DNA from: Polaromonas sp.
Lineage (GTDB): Bacteria > Pseudomonadota > Gammaproteobacteria > Burkholderiales > Burkholderiaceae_C
Length of the DNA: 64,000 bases
Assembly: GCF_012927455.1 (NCBI RefSeq)
Contig: NZ_JABBPE010000018.1
Span: forward strand, 104,888-168,887
Direction of reading: 5' to 3'
The position numbers and the translations under genes were made by a program. The notes under the pieces were generated by a model. The model ran no database searches and was not told the DNA's origin. It worked only from the letters and a program-made list of their open reading frames with translations. Every line of letters begins with the position of its first letter. Position 1 is the stretch's first letter. Positions 33,918-44,263 of this stretch are shown here, piece by piece.

Positions 33918-34718
33918 ATGAAACTGTCAAAATTCTTGCCCGCGATACTGCTGTCCTGCGCGGGTTTTCTGGGGGCGACGGCCACAGCTCTTGCTGGCAC
34001 CCTTGATGACATCGTGAAACGTGGCGAACTCAGGGTAGCCGTTCAAACTCAGGGCCCCCCGTTCTCCATGGTGGACAAAAAGGGAGAGCGCACCGGTAGT
34101 TCCGTAGAGCTTGCCAAGTTGATGGCCCAGGAAATGGGCGTCAAAATTGTCTTTCTTGATCTGGACTGGGATGGGCTTTTGCCTGCGCTGATTTCCGGCA
34201 AGGCGGACTTGTTGGCAGCCGATATGACGCCCACGCTGGCTAGGGCGACCAAGGTGGCATTTACGAAACCATGGATCTACATCGGCCCTGTGGTTGCCAC
34301 CAAGGAGGGCAGCAAATTCGGCTCGACGAATGCTTGCAAGGCGGCGGGGGCAAAGATTGCCGTGCTGTTTGGCAGTACCGGTGAAAAGCTCGCAAAAACC
34401 GTGTTTCCAAGCGGCGAGATCAAAAGCTACAAAGGCGGCGGCACCTTGCTGCTGGATGCTGTGAAAAACGGCCAGGCAGACTGTTTGCTCAATGACAGTT
34501 CGGCAGTGGCGGGCCAGGCGGCCGGATACCCCAAAGGAACTTTCAAGGTCATGCCGGAATTGCTGGCCAAAGAAGCTCTGGCTTACGCAACACGTTATGA
34601 CTCGTTAGACCTTTTGACGTGGGTTAATTTGTTCATCGACCAGACGACCCTGGATGGACGCCTGCAAAAGAACCTGGACTACTGGGTTAACTCCACCCAA
34701 TGGAAAGAGGCGCACTAA
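33918..34718 (+). CDS. Polar amino-acid ABC transporter substrate-binding protein
   Basis: A 266-residue periplasmic protein with a signal peptide (MKLSKFLPAILLSCAGFLG; cleavage near TALA-G). It has family-3 solute-binding blocks GELRVAVQTQGPPFSMVD, ELAKLMAQEMGVKIVFLD and GKADLLAADMTPTLAR. AAAGGAG precedes the ATG. The genes for two permeases and an ATPase follow. The downstream oxidase and racemase suggest that a D- or otherwise unusual amino acid is bound, which is inference. Confidence 0.9.
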   Translation: MKLSKFLPAILLSCAGFLGATATALAGTLDDIVKRGELRVAVQTQGPPFSMVDKKGERTGSSVELAKLMAQEMGVKIVFLDLDWDGLLPALISGKADLLAADMTPTLARATKVAFTKPWIYIGPVVATKEGSKFGSTNACKAAGAKIAVLFGSTGEKLAKTVFPSGEIKSYKGGGTLLLDAVKNGQADCLLNDSSAVAGQAAGYPKGTFKVMPELLAKEALAYATRYDSLDLLTWVNLFIDQTTLDGRLQKNLDYWVNSTQWKEAH

Positions 34719-34803
34719 TCACCTGAAGTATGCGGGCGGGTTCGGCGTTGTGGTCACCACGCCGATACCTGCGCCCGACTTTCCTTGAAAGCTTGCTGGA
34801 TCG

Positions 34804-35487
34804 ATGTTACTGGACTTAAACTTCCGCGTGATCGTCGAAACCCTTCCAGAATTCTGGACGGGGTTCGTCGCTACCCTATCAATTTCTCTGGCCGCTTTTG
34901 CGGGTGCCCTCGCGATAGGCATAGTGGCCTGTGCCATGAGCCTCCAGCCCTCTCGTTTTATGCAAGCGCCAGCGGTCGCGTATGTGGACGTGATACGGGC
35001 AACGCCGTTGCTGGCGCAGCTTTATTTTCTGTATTTCGGCTTGCCCAACTTCGGCATATTGATGCCGGAAATCCTGGTCGGGATCATTGCCCTTTCCCTC
35101 AATAGCGGCGCTTACGTCAGCGAAATCATCCGCTCCGGAATCATCTCTGTTTCGGCAGGGCAAATTGAGGCCAGCGCCAGTTCGGGTATGAGCTACTGGC
35201 AGCAAATGCGCCTCATCATTCTTCCCCAGGCATTGCGTCCCATGGTGTCGCCGCTGATCGGGCAGGCCATCGTGCTGGTCAAGGACTCGTCATTGCTGTC
35301 GCTCATTTCAGTTCTGGAATTGACGCGCGCCGGGCAAGTCCTGTCAAATGACAAATTCATGCCGGTCGAAGGACTGGCAACCACCGCAACCGGCTACCTG
35401 ATCATCTATTTTGGACTCAAGTTGATGGCGGGAGGATGGAGTCGCCTCTACCACCCAATGGCGAGCCATGCTGCGCTTGAACGGTGA
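34804..35487 (+). CDS. Amino-acid ABC transporter permease 1
   Basis: A 227-residue HisM/GlnP-type permease with about five hydrophobic helices. The motif YVDVIRATPLLAQLYFLYFG (about residue 60) and the EAA loop EASASSGMSYWQQMRLIILPQALR (about residue 123) are characteristic. It overlaps the next permease gene by four bases. Confidence 0.92.
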   Translation: MLLDLNFRVIVETLPEFWTGFVATLSISLAAFAGALAIGIVACAMSLQPSRFMQAPAVAYVDVIRATPLLAQLYFLYFGLPNFGILMPEILVGIIALSLNSGAYVSEIIRSGIISVSAGQIEASASSGMSYWQQMRLIILPQALRPMVSPLIGQAIVLVKDSSLLSLISVLELTRAGQVLSNDKFMPVEGLATTATGYLIIYFGLKLMAGGWSRLYHPMASHAALER

Positions 35488-36134
35488 CTATGTTCCTGGA
35501 GCATCTACTTGGCATCGCCGAATACTACCCAGTCATTTTGAAGGGGATTGGCATCACGCTGGCCTTGTCTTTCATAGGCATTGTTGCGGGCGGGGTCGGC
35601 GGATTTCTCCTGGGTATTGGCCGCGCCAGTGCCTACAAACCACTGCGTATCCTTATTGGCGCATATACCGACATCTTTCGCGGCACACCAGTTCTGGTTC
35701 AGGTGTTCGTGGTGTTTTTTATCCTGCCTGCGGCGGGTATTGAACTCGATTCCTTCACCGCGGGTGCCATCACACTGTCCAACATCACCGCCTGCTTTAT
35801 TTCGGAAATTGTTGCTTCCGGAATTCGCGCGCTACCCCGTGGCCAACTGGAGGCCGCGGCTTCTGCTGGCCTGACCCGCTTTCAGCAAATGCGCTTAATC
35901 GTTCTGCCGCAAGCCACTAGGATGATCATTCCTTCCCTCGTGGGGCAATTTGTTCTTCTGGTCAAAGATTCCTCGGTGGTCTCGGCGATCGGACTTTTCG
36001 ATCTGACACGGTCTGGTTGGGTGATCGTGCAGAGTATTCCCAATGGCTTTTTGGTATTTTCCGTTGTAGGAATCGGGTATTTTTTAATTTGTTACCCACT
36101 ACTCCACTTGTCTCGGCGGCTGGAAAAGCATTGA
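35484..36134 (+). CDS. Amino-acid ABC transporter permease 2
   Basis: A 216-residue partner permease with [20 protein letters not shown] and the EAA loop [24 protein letters not shown]. The start is the GTG at 35484 (overlapping the previous stop as GTGA) or the ATG at 35490. It forms the heteromeric membrane channel with permease 1. Confidence 0.92.
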   Translation: MTMFLEHLLGIAEYYPVILKGIGITLALSFIGIVAGGVGGFLLGIGRASAYKPLRILIGAYTDIFRGTPVLVQVFVVFFILPAAGIELDSFTAGAITLSNITACFISEIVASGIRALPRGQLEAAASAGLTRFQQMRLIVLPQATRMIIPSLVGQFVLLVKDSSVVSAIGLFDLTRSGWVIVQSIPNGFLVFSVVGIGYFLICYPLLHLSRRLEKH

Positions 36135-36177
36135 CATTTCACCCTCAGCGTTTAACGCATCAAATCCCGCACTGCCA

Positions 36178-36903
36178 ATGATCAAATTCAGCGAATTGAA
36201 CAAATGGTTTGGAACGAACCACGTTCTGCAAAACATCAATCTGGAGGTCTCCAGAGGCGAAGTGGTGGTCGTGTGCGGGCCGAGCGGATCAGGAAAGAGC
36301 ACCCTTATTCGTTGTGTCAACGGCCTGGAGAAATTTCAAAGTGGTGCGCTGCTCGTCGATAGCGTTTCCGTCACCCATGCAGCGCGGCTGCGGCAACTCC
36401 GGATGGAACTTGGCTTCGTCTTTCAACAATTTAATCTCTATCCTCACATGACGGCGCTTCAGAACGTGACGCTTGCGCCCATTCATGTGCGCAAGCTGCC
36501 GAAGAAGGATGCCATCAGCCGAGGTCGCCAGTCCTTGGAAAAGGTGGGTTTGGCCGACAAGTTCGACGCTTACCCGCATCAGTTGTCAGGCGGGCAGCAA
36601 CAACGCGTCGCAATTGCCCGAAGCCTTTGCATGCAGCCAAAGATCATGCTGTTTGACGAGCCAACCTCTGCGCTAGACCCCGAAATGATTAACGAGGTGC
36701 TTGACGTCATGGTGGCGTTGGCTAAAGACGGAATGACCATGATTGTTGTCACGCACGAAATGGGGTTTGCGCGCAAGGTTTCCGACCGGATCGTGTTTAT
36801 GGACAAGGGCGCCATTCTTGAAGTGGCCGAACCCGATATCTTTTTCAAGGACCCCAAGAATGATCGGACGCGTGAATTTCTTGGCAAAATTCTTCATCAC
36901 TAG
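36178..36903 (+). CDS. Amino-acid ABC transporter ATP-binding protein
   Basis: A 241-residue GlnQ/HisP-type ATPase. Walker A is GPSGSGKST (about residue 38), the Q-loop [18 protein letters not shown] is typical of polar amino-acid systems, the signature is [15 protein letters not shown], and Walker B is [15 protein letters not shown]. It is the fourth gene of the uptake operon. Confidence 0.93.
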   Translation: MIKFSELNKWFGTNHVLQNINLEVSRGEVVVVCGPSGSGKSTLIRCVNGLEKFQSGALLVDSVSVTHAARLRQLRMELGFVFQQFNLYPHMTALQNVTLAPIHVRKLPKKDAISRGRQSLEKVGLADKFDAYPHQLSGGQQQRVAIARSLCMQPKIMLFDEPTSALDPEMINEVLDVMVALAKDGMTMIVVTHEMGFARKVSDRIVFMDKGAILEVAEPDIFFKDPKNDRTREFLGKILHH

Positions 36904-36959
36904 GCCCACCAACATTACAAAACAATGCGCGCACTTCTGCAAAATATCTAACGAATCAC

Positions 36960-38225
36960 ATGAACACAGCTGAAACAAAAAACCCACGCTCGATTGCCGT
37001 TGTCGGGGCCGGTATTGTGGGGGCAGCCACGGCCCTGGCGCTCGCTGCTGAAGGCTATGCGGTGACGGTCATTGATCGCGGCGAGGTGGGCGCGGGAACC
37101 AGCTCTGGAAACGCCGGTGGCATCGTGGAAGGAGCTGTAACGCCGACGGCGACGCCCGATGTCATTCGCTCGATTCCAGCATATATTTTTGATCGCAACG
37201 GTGCCGCCGTCTTGCGGCCTGCCTACGTTTTGCAAGCGCTTCCCTGGCTTGTTCGCTTTATCGCAGCGGGTCGACCCGCGCGCGTTGCGAGCATCGCTGC
37301 AGCGCTGCATCCGCTGGTGTCCAACGCAATGCGCGCGCACCGAACCTTGGCCGGATTGAGCAACGCCCTTGATTTCATCCGGACGGTGGGCTGGCTGAAG
37401 GTGTACGGATCCGAGGCTGGATTTTCCAAGACTGCATTTGAGCGTGAATTGATGACGCGTCATGGCGTCGATTTTTCTATTTTGAATGCTGGGGAGGTCG
37501 CAGATCTTGAACCCAACCTCAACAAGGATGCGTACACCCGCGGCATATTTCAGCCCCAAAGCGGGTTCGTCAACTACCCCATGGGCTTGGCACAAGCCTA
37601 CTTTGAAGGTTCGCTTCGTCGCGGTGCCCAATACGTTCAGGAAAACGTGCAGGAAATAAGAGTGAATGATGGCGGGATATCTGTGCGAACTGACCAGACC
37701 ATACGGCGCTTTGATTCGGTAGTTGTTGCTACGGGCGCATGGTCGAAGCAATTCGCAAGACAGCTAGGTGATCGCGTCAGTCTTGATACCGAGCGCGGCT
37801 ACCATCTTTCATTGGGTCTGACGGGTACGCATCTGCTGAGTCGCCCGGTCGGTTTTCCCGAAAGAGATTGTGTCCTGTCGCCCATGCATGACGGAATTTC
37901 TGTAGTCAGCGGCGACGAACTGGCCGGTCTGGATGCGCCGCCGGACTACCGCCGTATCCGTGCACTCCTGCCTTTTGTCAACAGCGTGCTGCCCGGCACC
38001 CGTTTTCAGACGGTTCAACGCGAATGGATGGGGCATCGTCCATCAACGCCGGATTCATTACCCGTGATCGGACGGTCTCCACGCTGCCACCGTGTTTTCT
38101 ATGCCTTTGGGCACGGCCATCTGGGACTGACTTTGTCCGCCATCACCGGCCAGCTCATTGCCGGCATGGTCGGCGGTCGTGCCGATCCATTTGACTTGAC
38201 ACCCTATCGGATCGACAGATTCTGA
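36960..38225 (+). CDS. DadA-like FAD-dependent amino-acid oxidoreductase
   Basis: A 421-residue flavoprotein of the DadA/glycine-oxidase family. It has the dinucleotide-binding VVGAGIVGAATALALAAEG (about residues 14-32) and the family block VGAGTSSGNAGGIVEGAV. FDSVVVATGAWSKQFARQLG lies in the middle and the C-terminal GHGHLGLTLSAITGQLIAGM provides the second FAD contact. DadA enzymes oxidise D-amino acids to 2-oxo acids and pass electrons to the respiratory chain. Position after an amino-acid uptake operon and before a racemase-like gene supports this. Confidence 0.88.
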   Translation: MNTAETKNPRSIAVVGAGIVGAATALALAAEGYAVTVIDRGEVGAGTSSGNAGGIVEGAVTPTATPDVIRSIPAYIFDRNGAAVLRPAYVLQALPWLVRFIAAGRPARVASIAAALHPLVSNAMRAHRTLAGLSNALDFIRTVGWLKVYGSEAGFSKTAFERELMTRHGVDFSILNAGEVADLEPNLNKDAYTRGIFQPQSGFVNYPMGLAQAYFEGSLRRGAQYVQENVQEIRVNDGGISVRTDQTIRRFDSVVVATGAWSKQFARQLGDRVSLDTERGYHLSLGLTGTHLLSRPVGFPERDCVLSPMHDGISVVSGDELAGLDAPPDYRRIRALLPFVNSVLPGTRFQTVQREWMGHRPSTPDSLPVIGRSPRCHRVFYAFGHGHLGLTLSAITGQLIAGMVGGRADPFDLTPYRIDRF

Positions 38226-38294
38226 AGCAAAGCAGATTCAGCATCTGCCGGAACTGGCCGCCTGGAAAAACCCATAAATACCTGGAGCAGCGTC

Positions 38295-39008
38295 ATGACA
38301 AACGAAACCAAAGTGGCGAAGATCGGTATGCTGTGCTGGGAAACAGGGCAGGTCCCAATGGGCCTCCGGCAGCTTGAGGCCCTCGTTGGCAATAGCACCA
38401 ATCCTGCGTCGTATGCTTTTCCGGTGCGTTTCCATCCGGTGTCTGGTGCCAATGTTCATTCGATACTTGAAAGCCCCGACTCTGCTGTTCTTCGCACGAT
38501 GATCGCTGACGCCCGAACGATGGCATCGGAGGGCATCAAGGCCATCACGACGAGTTGTGGGTTCAATGCCATTTTCCAGCAGGAACTCGCTGAGGCCGTC
38601 AGCGTGCCGGTTTTTACTTCCAGTCTTTTGCAGGTGCCTTTCGCCACGCGGATTCACGGTCCCAAGAGCGAAATCTGCATCCTTACCGCCAACGCCAGGG
38701 CTCTTCGGCCGGAACACCTTTCATCGGTTGGCATCGCCAGCACCGAGGGCCTTCATATCCTGGGTCTCGAGCGATGCGAGGAATGGAATCGGATGTTCAC
38801 CGAACCCGATCTCGAAGTCGACCTGGCAGTGATTGAGCAGGAAGTTTTGGACACCACGCTTCGGGCAATGCAGGAGCATCCTGGCATACGTGCATTCGTT
38901 CTTGAATGCACAGATCTGCCCCCCTACGCGGCAATGATTCGACGCTATTCAGGCCTACCGGTATTTGACTTCGTTTCCATGATCAATTACCTGCATTCAA
39001 GCCTCTAG
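38295..39008 (+). CDS. Asp/Glu racemase-like protein
   Basis: A 237-residue protein of the aspartate/glutamate racemase superfamily. Both catalytic cysteines are present: TTSCGFNA (about residue 78) and LECTDLPPYA (about residue 200). The superfamily also contains hydantoin racemases and maleate isomerases, so the reaction is not certain. It ends the operon of ABC transporter plus DadA-like oxidase. A racemase and a D-amino-acid oxidase together would open L- or D-forms of one amino acid to catabolism. Confidence 0.8.
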   Translation: MTNETKVAKIGMLCWETGQVPMGLRQLEALVGNSTNPASYAFPVRFHPVSGANVHSILESPDSAVLRTMIADARTMASEGIKAITTSCGFNAIFQQELAEAVSVPVFTSSLLQVPFATRIHGPKSEICILTANARALRPEHLSSVGIASTEGLHILGLERCEEWNRMFTEPDLEVDLAVIEQEVLDTTLRAMQEHPGIRAFVLECTDLPPYAAMIRRYSGLPVFDFVSMINYLHSSL

Positions 39009-39061
39009 CCGTGGCGTCGCCAGCTAAAGGTTGACCATCGAAAACTCCTTCTTGGGCCGCC

Positions 39062-41116
39062 TCACTCCTCCGCCGGGTTGTCGGGCTTAAAAAGACTGAC
39101 CAGCTTCTGCTGCATCTCGTCGCCGACCTGCGCGTAGTGCGAAAACGCGACGCTGTAAGAGCCTTGGCCGCCGGTGAGTGACTTCAGGCGGCTTTGGTAG
39201 TCACCGAGCTCGGCAAGCGGCATGAGGGCGCTGATGGCTACCGCGCCTGCCGGGCGAGGCTGGGTATTGGTAATGTGGCCACGTTTGCTGGCCAGGTCGC
39301 CCGTCACGTCGCCAATGTTGGTTTCAGGTGACACAACTTCGACGGTCACCAGTGGCTCCAGCACCACCGGGCCAGCATAGCGCACAGCCTGCAGCGTGGC
39401 TTTGCGGGCAGCGGCCACAAAGGCCACTTCCTTGCCGTCCACGGGATGGGTTTTGCCATCAAACACCGTCACGCGCAGGTCATGCAATGGAAACCCCGCG
39501 ACCGCCCCTTCAGCCAGCGCCTGACGCACGCCTTTTTGAACCGCGTCCATGAACACCCCGGGAATGGCGCCACCCTTGACGACATCGACGAACTCAAAAC
39601 CGGCACCTCGCTCAAGCGGCTCCACCCGCAGCATCACCTCGCCAAACTGGCCGGCACCACCGCTTTGCTTCTTGTGGCGGCAGTGGCCATCGGCCTTGCC
39701 GTTGATGGTTTCGCGGTAGGCTATTTGCGGCTCGCTGGTGTCCAGCTCAAGCTTGTACTGCTGCTGCATGCGTGCCAGTTTGGCGCGTAAATGCATGTCG
39801 CCCAACCCACGGATCACGGTCTCGTTAGTGCCAGGGTTGCGCTCGACCTTAAAGCAGGGATCTTCAAGTTCGAGCTTGTGCAAGATCTCGAACAGCCGCT
39901 GCTCGTCGCCCTTGCGCCGGGTTTGCACGGCCAGCCCCTGCATCGCTTGCGGAAACACCAGCGGCTTGAGGTGGATGTTGTCTTCGTCATGCGAATCGTG
40001 CAGCACGCAGTCAAACTCAATCCCGTCCACCTTGGCCACAGCGCCCATATCGCCAGGAACCAATGCGGCTACTTCCACGTAGTCCTTGCCTTGCAGGCAA
40101 TACAGGTGTGCGACTTTGAAAGGCCGTTTGGCCGAGCCTGCATACAGCTGCGCATCCTTGCGGACGGTACCCTGGTGTACCCGGAACACGCCCAACTTGC
40201 CAATAAAGGGATCCACCACCACCTTGAACACATGGGCCAGCACATGCAGGGCGTCATCAGGCTGGGCGGCAAAGGGCACGGGCGCCAGGCCCGGCTCGCC
40301 GCGGTAAAACGGCGGCGGGTTCCCCTCGGCCGGATTGGGCGCCAGTTTGGCGAGCGCATCCAGCAGCTGCGGCACGCCCGCGCCGGTTTTTGCAGAGACA
40401 AAGAGAATCGGAATCAGGTGACCGGCTCGCAACGCAGCTTCAAACGATACGTGCAACTCGTGCGGACTGGGGTCGGCGCCGTCTTCCAGATAGCGTGCCA
40501 TCAGGTCATCGTCTTCTTCAACCAGCTGGTCGATCAAGGCGCGGTGTGCAGCGGCAACCGAGGCAAAGTCGCTGTCGCCATCGGTGTGGCCTAGCAACTC
40601 CACGACCTCTCGCGCGTGCTGCGTGGGCAGGTCCAACAGCAAACATTGCTTGCCAAAATGCTCACGGACATCGTTCACCAGCGCGCCCAGGTCAATGTGG
40701 TCGGCATCGATCTTGTTGATCACCAGCATGCGGCACAGGCCGCGCTCGCCGGCAGCGACGAACATGCGCTCGGTCATGAGCTCAATACCGGTTTGTGCGT
40801 TGATAACGATCAGCGCCGTGTCGACTGCGGCTAACGCGCTAATGGCCTGCCCGGCAAAGTCCGGGTATCCGGGCGTATCGATCAGGTGAATGCGGGTATC
40901 GGCGGTGGTCAAGCTGACCAGCGCCGATTGCAAAGAATGCCCCAACTGCTTTTCCACCGGGTCGAAGTCACATACGGTGTTGCCCTTTTCAACCGAGCCT
41001 CGGTTGACAATGGCGCCAGTGGCGGCCAGCAGGCTTTCCACCAGCGTTGTTTTCCCGACAGCGCCGTGCCCAAGCAGGGCCACCGTGCGGATTTTGTTTG
41101 ACAAGTTCAAGCTCAT
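39062..41116 (-). CDS. Elongation factor G-like GTPase
   Basis: A 684-residue translation-factor GTPase with G1 GHGAVGKTT (about residue 16), G3 DTPGYPD (about 75) and G4 NKIDAD (about 130). EF-G domains II to V follow, including GLGDMHLRAKLARM and the domain IV block GGAIPGVFMDAVQKG. It belongs to the EF-G-like group that lacks strong switch I conservation and accompanies a normal fusA elsewhere; the precise role is unknown. The ATG at 41116 has AAGGGA upstream. It is convergent with the racemase-like gene. Confidence 0.88.
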   Translation of the reverse strand: MSLNLSNKIRTVALLGHGAVGKTTLVESLLAATGAIVNRGSVEKGNTVCDFDPVEKQLGHSLQSALVSLTTADTRIHLIDTPGYPDFAGQAISALAAVDTALIVINAQTGIELMTERMFVAAGERGLCRMLVINKIDADHIDLGALVNDVREHFGKQCLLLDLPTQHAREVVELLGHTDGDSDFASVAAAHRALIDQLVEEDDDLMARYLEDGADPSPHELHVSFEAALRAGHLIPILFVSAKTGAGVPQLLDALAKLAPNPAEGNPPPFYRGEPGLAPVPFAAQPDDALHVLAHVFKVVVDPFIGKLGVFRVHQGTVRKDAQLYAGSAKRPFKVAHLYCLQGKDYVEVAALVPGDMGAVAKVDGIEFDCVLHDSHDEDNIHLKPLVFPQAMQGLAVQTRRKGDEQRLFEILHKLELEDPCFKVERNPGTNETVIRGLGDMHLRAKLARMQQQYKLELDTSEPQIAYRETINGKADGHCRHKKQSGGAGQFGEVMLRVEPLERGAGFEFVDVVKGGAIPGVFMDAVQKGVRQALAEGAVAGFPLHDLRVTVFDGKTHPVDGKEVAFVAAARKATLQAVRYAGPVVLEPLVTVEVVSPETNIGDVTGDLASKRGHITNTQPRPAGAVAISALMPLAELGDYQSRLKSLTGGQGSYSVAFSHYAQVGDEMQQKLVSLFKPDNPAEE

Positions 41117-41266
41117 ACACGTCCCTTGAATTGGTGGCCGTGCAGGGAAGTTTACGCTTGCGAAGTGGCCGCGCAAATCCTGACAGCGCTTTGCGTCAAA
41201 ACTCTGGGCATGGAGCCAGGCCAAATAGGTGGCGAACCGCTTTCCCACCCGTCGAGAGAAGTGCCT

Positions 41267-42343
41267 TCAGGCTTGCACGAAGACACGCGCCTTGCGCGGT
41301 GTCAGCACCAGCGTCTCACCCTCATGCAGTCCCAAGTCCCTGAACTCCTGCGCGGGAATCTGCGCCTCAATTAATTCGGTCGCGCCGCCCTGCGTGGTAT
41401 CGACCCGATTGAGCTCCAGCCGCGCAATCGGCCCGATCACGATGGCCCGCTCCAGCGTCGCGACAATGCCCGTTGCACCGGGCACGTAACGCTCCACCTG
41501 CAGATCGTGCGGCCGCACATAGGCAAAGGCCTTGGCATCCTGTGCGCCGGCATGCTCGGGCGAATCGATGCGTATGCCCTCCAGTTGCACCTCGCCTTCG
41601 TGGGCGCGGCCATGAAACAGGTTCACGTCACCCAAAAATCCATAAACAAACGGACTCGCCGGATGGTCCCACACCTCTTGCGGTGAACCAATCTGCTCAA
41701 CCTTGCCGGCGTTCATCAGCACCACCCGGTCGGCCACTTCCAGCGCTTCTTCCTGGTCGTGCGTGACAAAAATGCTGGTCACATGCAAGTCGTCATGCAG
41801 GCGACGCAGCCAGCGGCGCAGCTCCTTGCGCACCTTGGCATCAAGTGCGCCAAAGGGTTCGTCGAGCAGCAGCACCTTGGGTTCCACGGCCAGCGCGCGG
41901 GCCAGTGCAATGCGCTGGCGCTGGCCGCCCGACAATTGCGACGGGAAACGCTCGGCCAACCAGTCAAGTTGGACCAGGCTGAGCAGCGAATGCACCTTTT
42001 CCCTGATCTGCGCTTCGCTGGGGCGCAGGCCGCGCGGCTTGACGCGTAAGCCGAAGGCGACGTTCTCAAATACCGTCATGTGCCGAAACAGCGCGTAATG
42101 CTGGAACACAAAACCGACCTGACGCTCGCGCACATGCACCTCGGTAGTGTCTTCTCCGCCAAACAGGATGCTGCCCTGATCTGGCGTTTCCAGGCCGGCG
42201 ATGATGCGCAGCAGCGTGGTCTTGCCGCAGCCCGAAGGACCCAGCAAGGCGACGAGCTCGCCCGCCTCGATGTCCAGGCTTACATCGCCCAGCGCCTGGA
42301 AGCTGCCGAAGCTCTTGCTGACCTTGCGAATTTCTATACCCAT
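41267..42343 (-). CDS. cysA: Sulfate/thiosulfate ABC transporter ATP-binding protein
   Basis: A 358-residue ATPase with Walker [10 protein letters not shown] (about residue 36), the CysA-type [20 protein letters not shown] and signature [15 protein letters not shown]. Walker B is [22 protein letters not shown]-terminal TOBE-like region contains [12 protein letters not shown]. It energises sulfate import with CysT and CysW. It is the last gene of the operon, 11 bases after cysW. Confidence 0.95.
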   Translation of the reverse strand: MGIEIRKVSKSFGSFQALGDVSLDIEAGELVALLGPSGCGKTTLLRIIAGLETPDQGSILFGGEDTTEVHVRERQVGFVFQHYALFRHMTVFENVAFGLRVKPRGLRPSEAQIREKVHSLLSLVQLDWLAERFPSQLSGGQRQRIALARALAVEPKVLLLDEPFGALDAKVRKELRRWLRRLHDDLHVTSIFVTHDQEEALEVADRVVLMNAGKVEQIGSPQEVWDHPASPFVYGFLGDVNLFHGRAHEGEVQLEGIRIDSPEHAGAQDAKAFAYVRPHDLQVERYVPGATGIVATLERAIVIGPIARLELNRVDTTQGGATELIEAQIPAQEFRDLGLHEGETLVLTPRKARVFVQA

Positions 42344-42354
42344 GATGTTTTCCT

Positions 42355-43368
42355 TTAGCGAACTGCGGCCAAGGCCGCGCCGACAGTCGACTGCGGGCGC
42401 TCGGGCGGCAACTGGACTGCGGCTTTCATTTCAGCTTCATGGCGCCACTCGGCCACGGATTTGATGGCGAGCGTGATCAGCGCCAGAATGGCCAGCAGCG
42501 AAGCCACGGCAAACGCGGCCACCGACTGGTATTCGTTGTAGAGAATTTCCACATGCAGCGGCAAGGTGTTGGTCTGCCCGCGAATGTGGCCCGAGACCAC
42601 CGACACCGCGCCAAACTCACCCATTGCGCGCGCATTGCACAGGATGACACCGTAAATCAGCCCCCACTTGATGTTGGGCAGCGTGACGTACCAAAAAGTC
42701 TGCCAGCCGGTAGCACCCAGCACAATGGCGGCCTGCTCTTCATCGTTGCCCTGGGCTTGCATCAGCGGAATCAGTTCCCGGGCGATGAAGGGAAAGGTCA
42801 CAAACACAGTCGCAAGCACCATGCCGGGAACGGCGAAGATGATCTTGATGTCATGCGCTTGCAACCACGGCCCAAACCAGCCCTGAGCGCCGAAGATCAG
42901 CACATACATCAAGCCGGCCACCACAGGCGACACCGAAAAGGGCAGGTCCACCAGCGTGGTCAGAAACGACTTGCCGCGAAACTCGTACTTGGCGATGGCC
43001 CAGGCTGCGGACACGCCAAACACCAGATTCAACGGCACGGCAATCGCAGCGGTCAGCAGCGTGAGCTGGATCGCCGACCAGGCATCGGGCTCTCGCAGGG
43101 CAGCGAGGTAGGCGCCAAAACCCTTGCGCAGGGCTTCGGTGAAGACAGCGGCCAACGGCAGCACCAGAAACAGCAGCACAAAAAGCAGCGCGATCGTAAT
43201 CAGGGTGTAGCGCACCCAAGGCGCTTCGCTTGTCCCCGATCGATTGGAGGTGCGCGAAGCGACAAGCGTGGGGGCTAGCGTGCGCAGCGCTGGGCCGCCC
43301 CGAGCAAGCACAGCCCCCTCGGGGGGAAGCGCAGTAGGCGAAGCGACAAGCGTGGGGGCCTTCTTCAT
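42355..43368 (-). CDS. cysW: Sulfate ABC transporter permease CysW with repeat-derived N-terminus
   Basis: A 337-residue permease. The normal CysW part starts at about residue 50 ([20 protein letters not shown]), with the EAA-like loop [22 protein letters not shown] later. The first 45 or so residues ([32 protein letters not shown]) are encoded by dispersed repeat family B, read on the strand opposite to the CWC copy. The ATG at 43368 overlaps the cysT stop as ATGA, so translation from this start is coupled and the leader is probably made. Confidence 0.93.
   Translation of the reverse strand: MKKAPTLVASPTALPPEGAVLARGGPALRTLAPTLVASRTSNRSGTSEAPWVRYTLITIALLFVLLFLVLPLAAVFTEALRKGFGAYLAALREPDAWSAIQLTLLTAAIAVPLNLVFGVSAAWAIAKYEFRGKSFLTTLVDLPFSVSPVVAGLMYVLIFGAQGWFGPWLQAHDIKIIFAVPGMVLATVFVTFPFIARELIPLMQAQGNDEEQAAIVLGATGWQTFWYVTLPNIKWGLIYGVILCNARAMGEFGAVSVVSGHIRGQTNTLPLHVEILYNEYQSVAAFAVASLLAILALITLAIKSVAEWRHEAEMKAAVQLPPERPQSTVGAALAAVR
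43250..43360 (+). repeat. Dispersed repeat, family B, full plus partial copy inside cysW
   Basis: 43280-43360 closely matches 3011-3089. The terminal block GCGCGAAGCGACAAGCGTGG is repeated at 43251-43270, giving about 1.3 copies in tandem. Both are read through in the cysW frame without a stop. Confidence 0.88.
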
Positions 43369-44249
43369 GCTGCGGCTCCCGTGTTGCGGCGCTGCCAGGC
43401 CTGCAGGGCGTTGATGACCAGCAGCAGAACAAAGGACATCACCAGCATCACCACGGCCACCGCGGTGGCGCCTGCATAGTCGTACTGCTCCAGTTTGCCG
43501 ATGATGATGAGCGGCGTGATTTCAGAGATCATGGGCATGTTGCCAGCAATGAAAATCACCGAGCCGTACTCGCCGATGGCGCGCGCAAACGCCATGGCAA
43601 AGCCGGTCAGCAGGGCCGGCGCAATGTGCGGAAAAATCACCCTGGTAAATATCTGCAAGCGCGTGGCGCCCAGCGACATGGCCGCTTCCTCGAGTTCTTT
43701 TTCGGCGTCTTCCAGCACTGGTTGCACGGTGCGCACGACAAACGGCAGCCCGATAAAGATCAGCGCAATCACGATGCCCGCGGGCGTGAAGGCCAGCTTG
43801 ATGCCCAGCGGCTCCAGGTACTGGCCGATCCAGCCGTTGCCGGCCAGCAAGGCCGTCAGCGAAATTCCGGCCACTGCGGTCGGCAGCGCAAACGGCAGGT
43901 CCACCAGGGCGTCGACCAGTTTCTTGCCCGGAAACCGGTAGCGCACCAGCACCCAGGCCAGCAGCAGGCCAAACACCAGGTTGACCAGCGCGGCGATCAG
44001 CGAGGCACCAAAGGTCAGGCGGTAAGACGCCAGCACGCGCGGCGAAGTCACGGCCAGCCAGAACTGCTCCCAGGTAAGGGTGAAGGTCTTGAACAACAGC
44101 GCCGAGATCGGGATCAACACGATCAGGCTGAGATACAGCACCGTGTAGCCCAGCGTCAGATTAAAGCCGGGCAGCACGCGCCGGGACGCCCGCTTTAATG
44201 CGGGGGCGCGGGGCGAAAGCGAAGCAGAGGACGCAAAAAGAGCGCTCAT
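43365..44249 (-). CDS. cysT: Sulfate ABC transporter permease CysT
   Basis: A 294-residue permease with about six hydrophobic helices and the family block [20 protein letters not shown] near residue 33. The EAA-like loop [25 protein letters not shown] lies near residue 190. It is CysW's partner in the transmembrane channel. The start has GAGGAACGGC-type sequence nearby only in the opposite sense; an alternative start within the first 20 residues is possible. Confidence 0.93.
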   Translation of the reverse strand: MSALFASSASLSPRAPALKRASRRVLPGFNLTLGYTVLYLSLIVLIPISALLFKTFTLTWEQFWLAVTSPRVLASYRLTFGASLIAALVNLVFGLLLAWVLVRYRFPGKKLVDALVDLPFALPTAVAGISLTALLAGNGWIGQYLEPLGIKLAFTPAGIVIALIFIGLPFVVRTVQPVLEDAEKELEEAAMSLGATRLQIFTRVIFPHIAPALLTGFAMAFARAIGEYGSVIFIAGNMPMISEITPLIIIGKLEQYDYAGATAVAVVMLVMSFVLLLVINALQAWQRRNTGAAA

Positions 44250-44263
44250 CGAGGAACGGCTGC

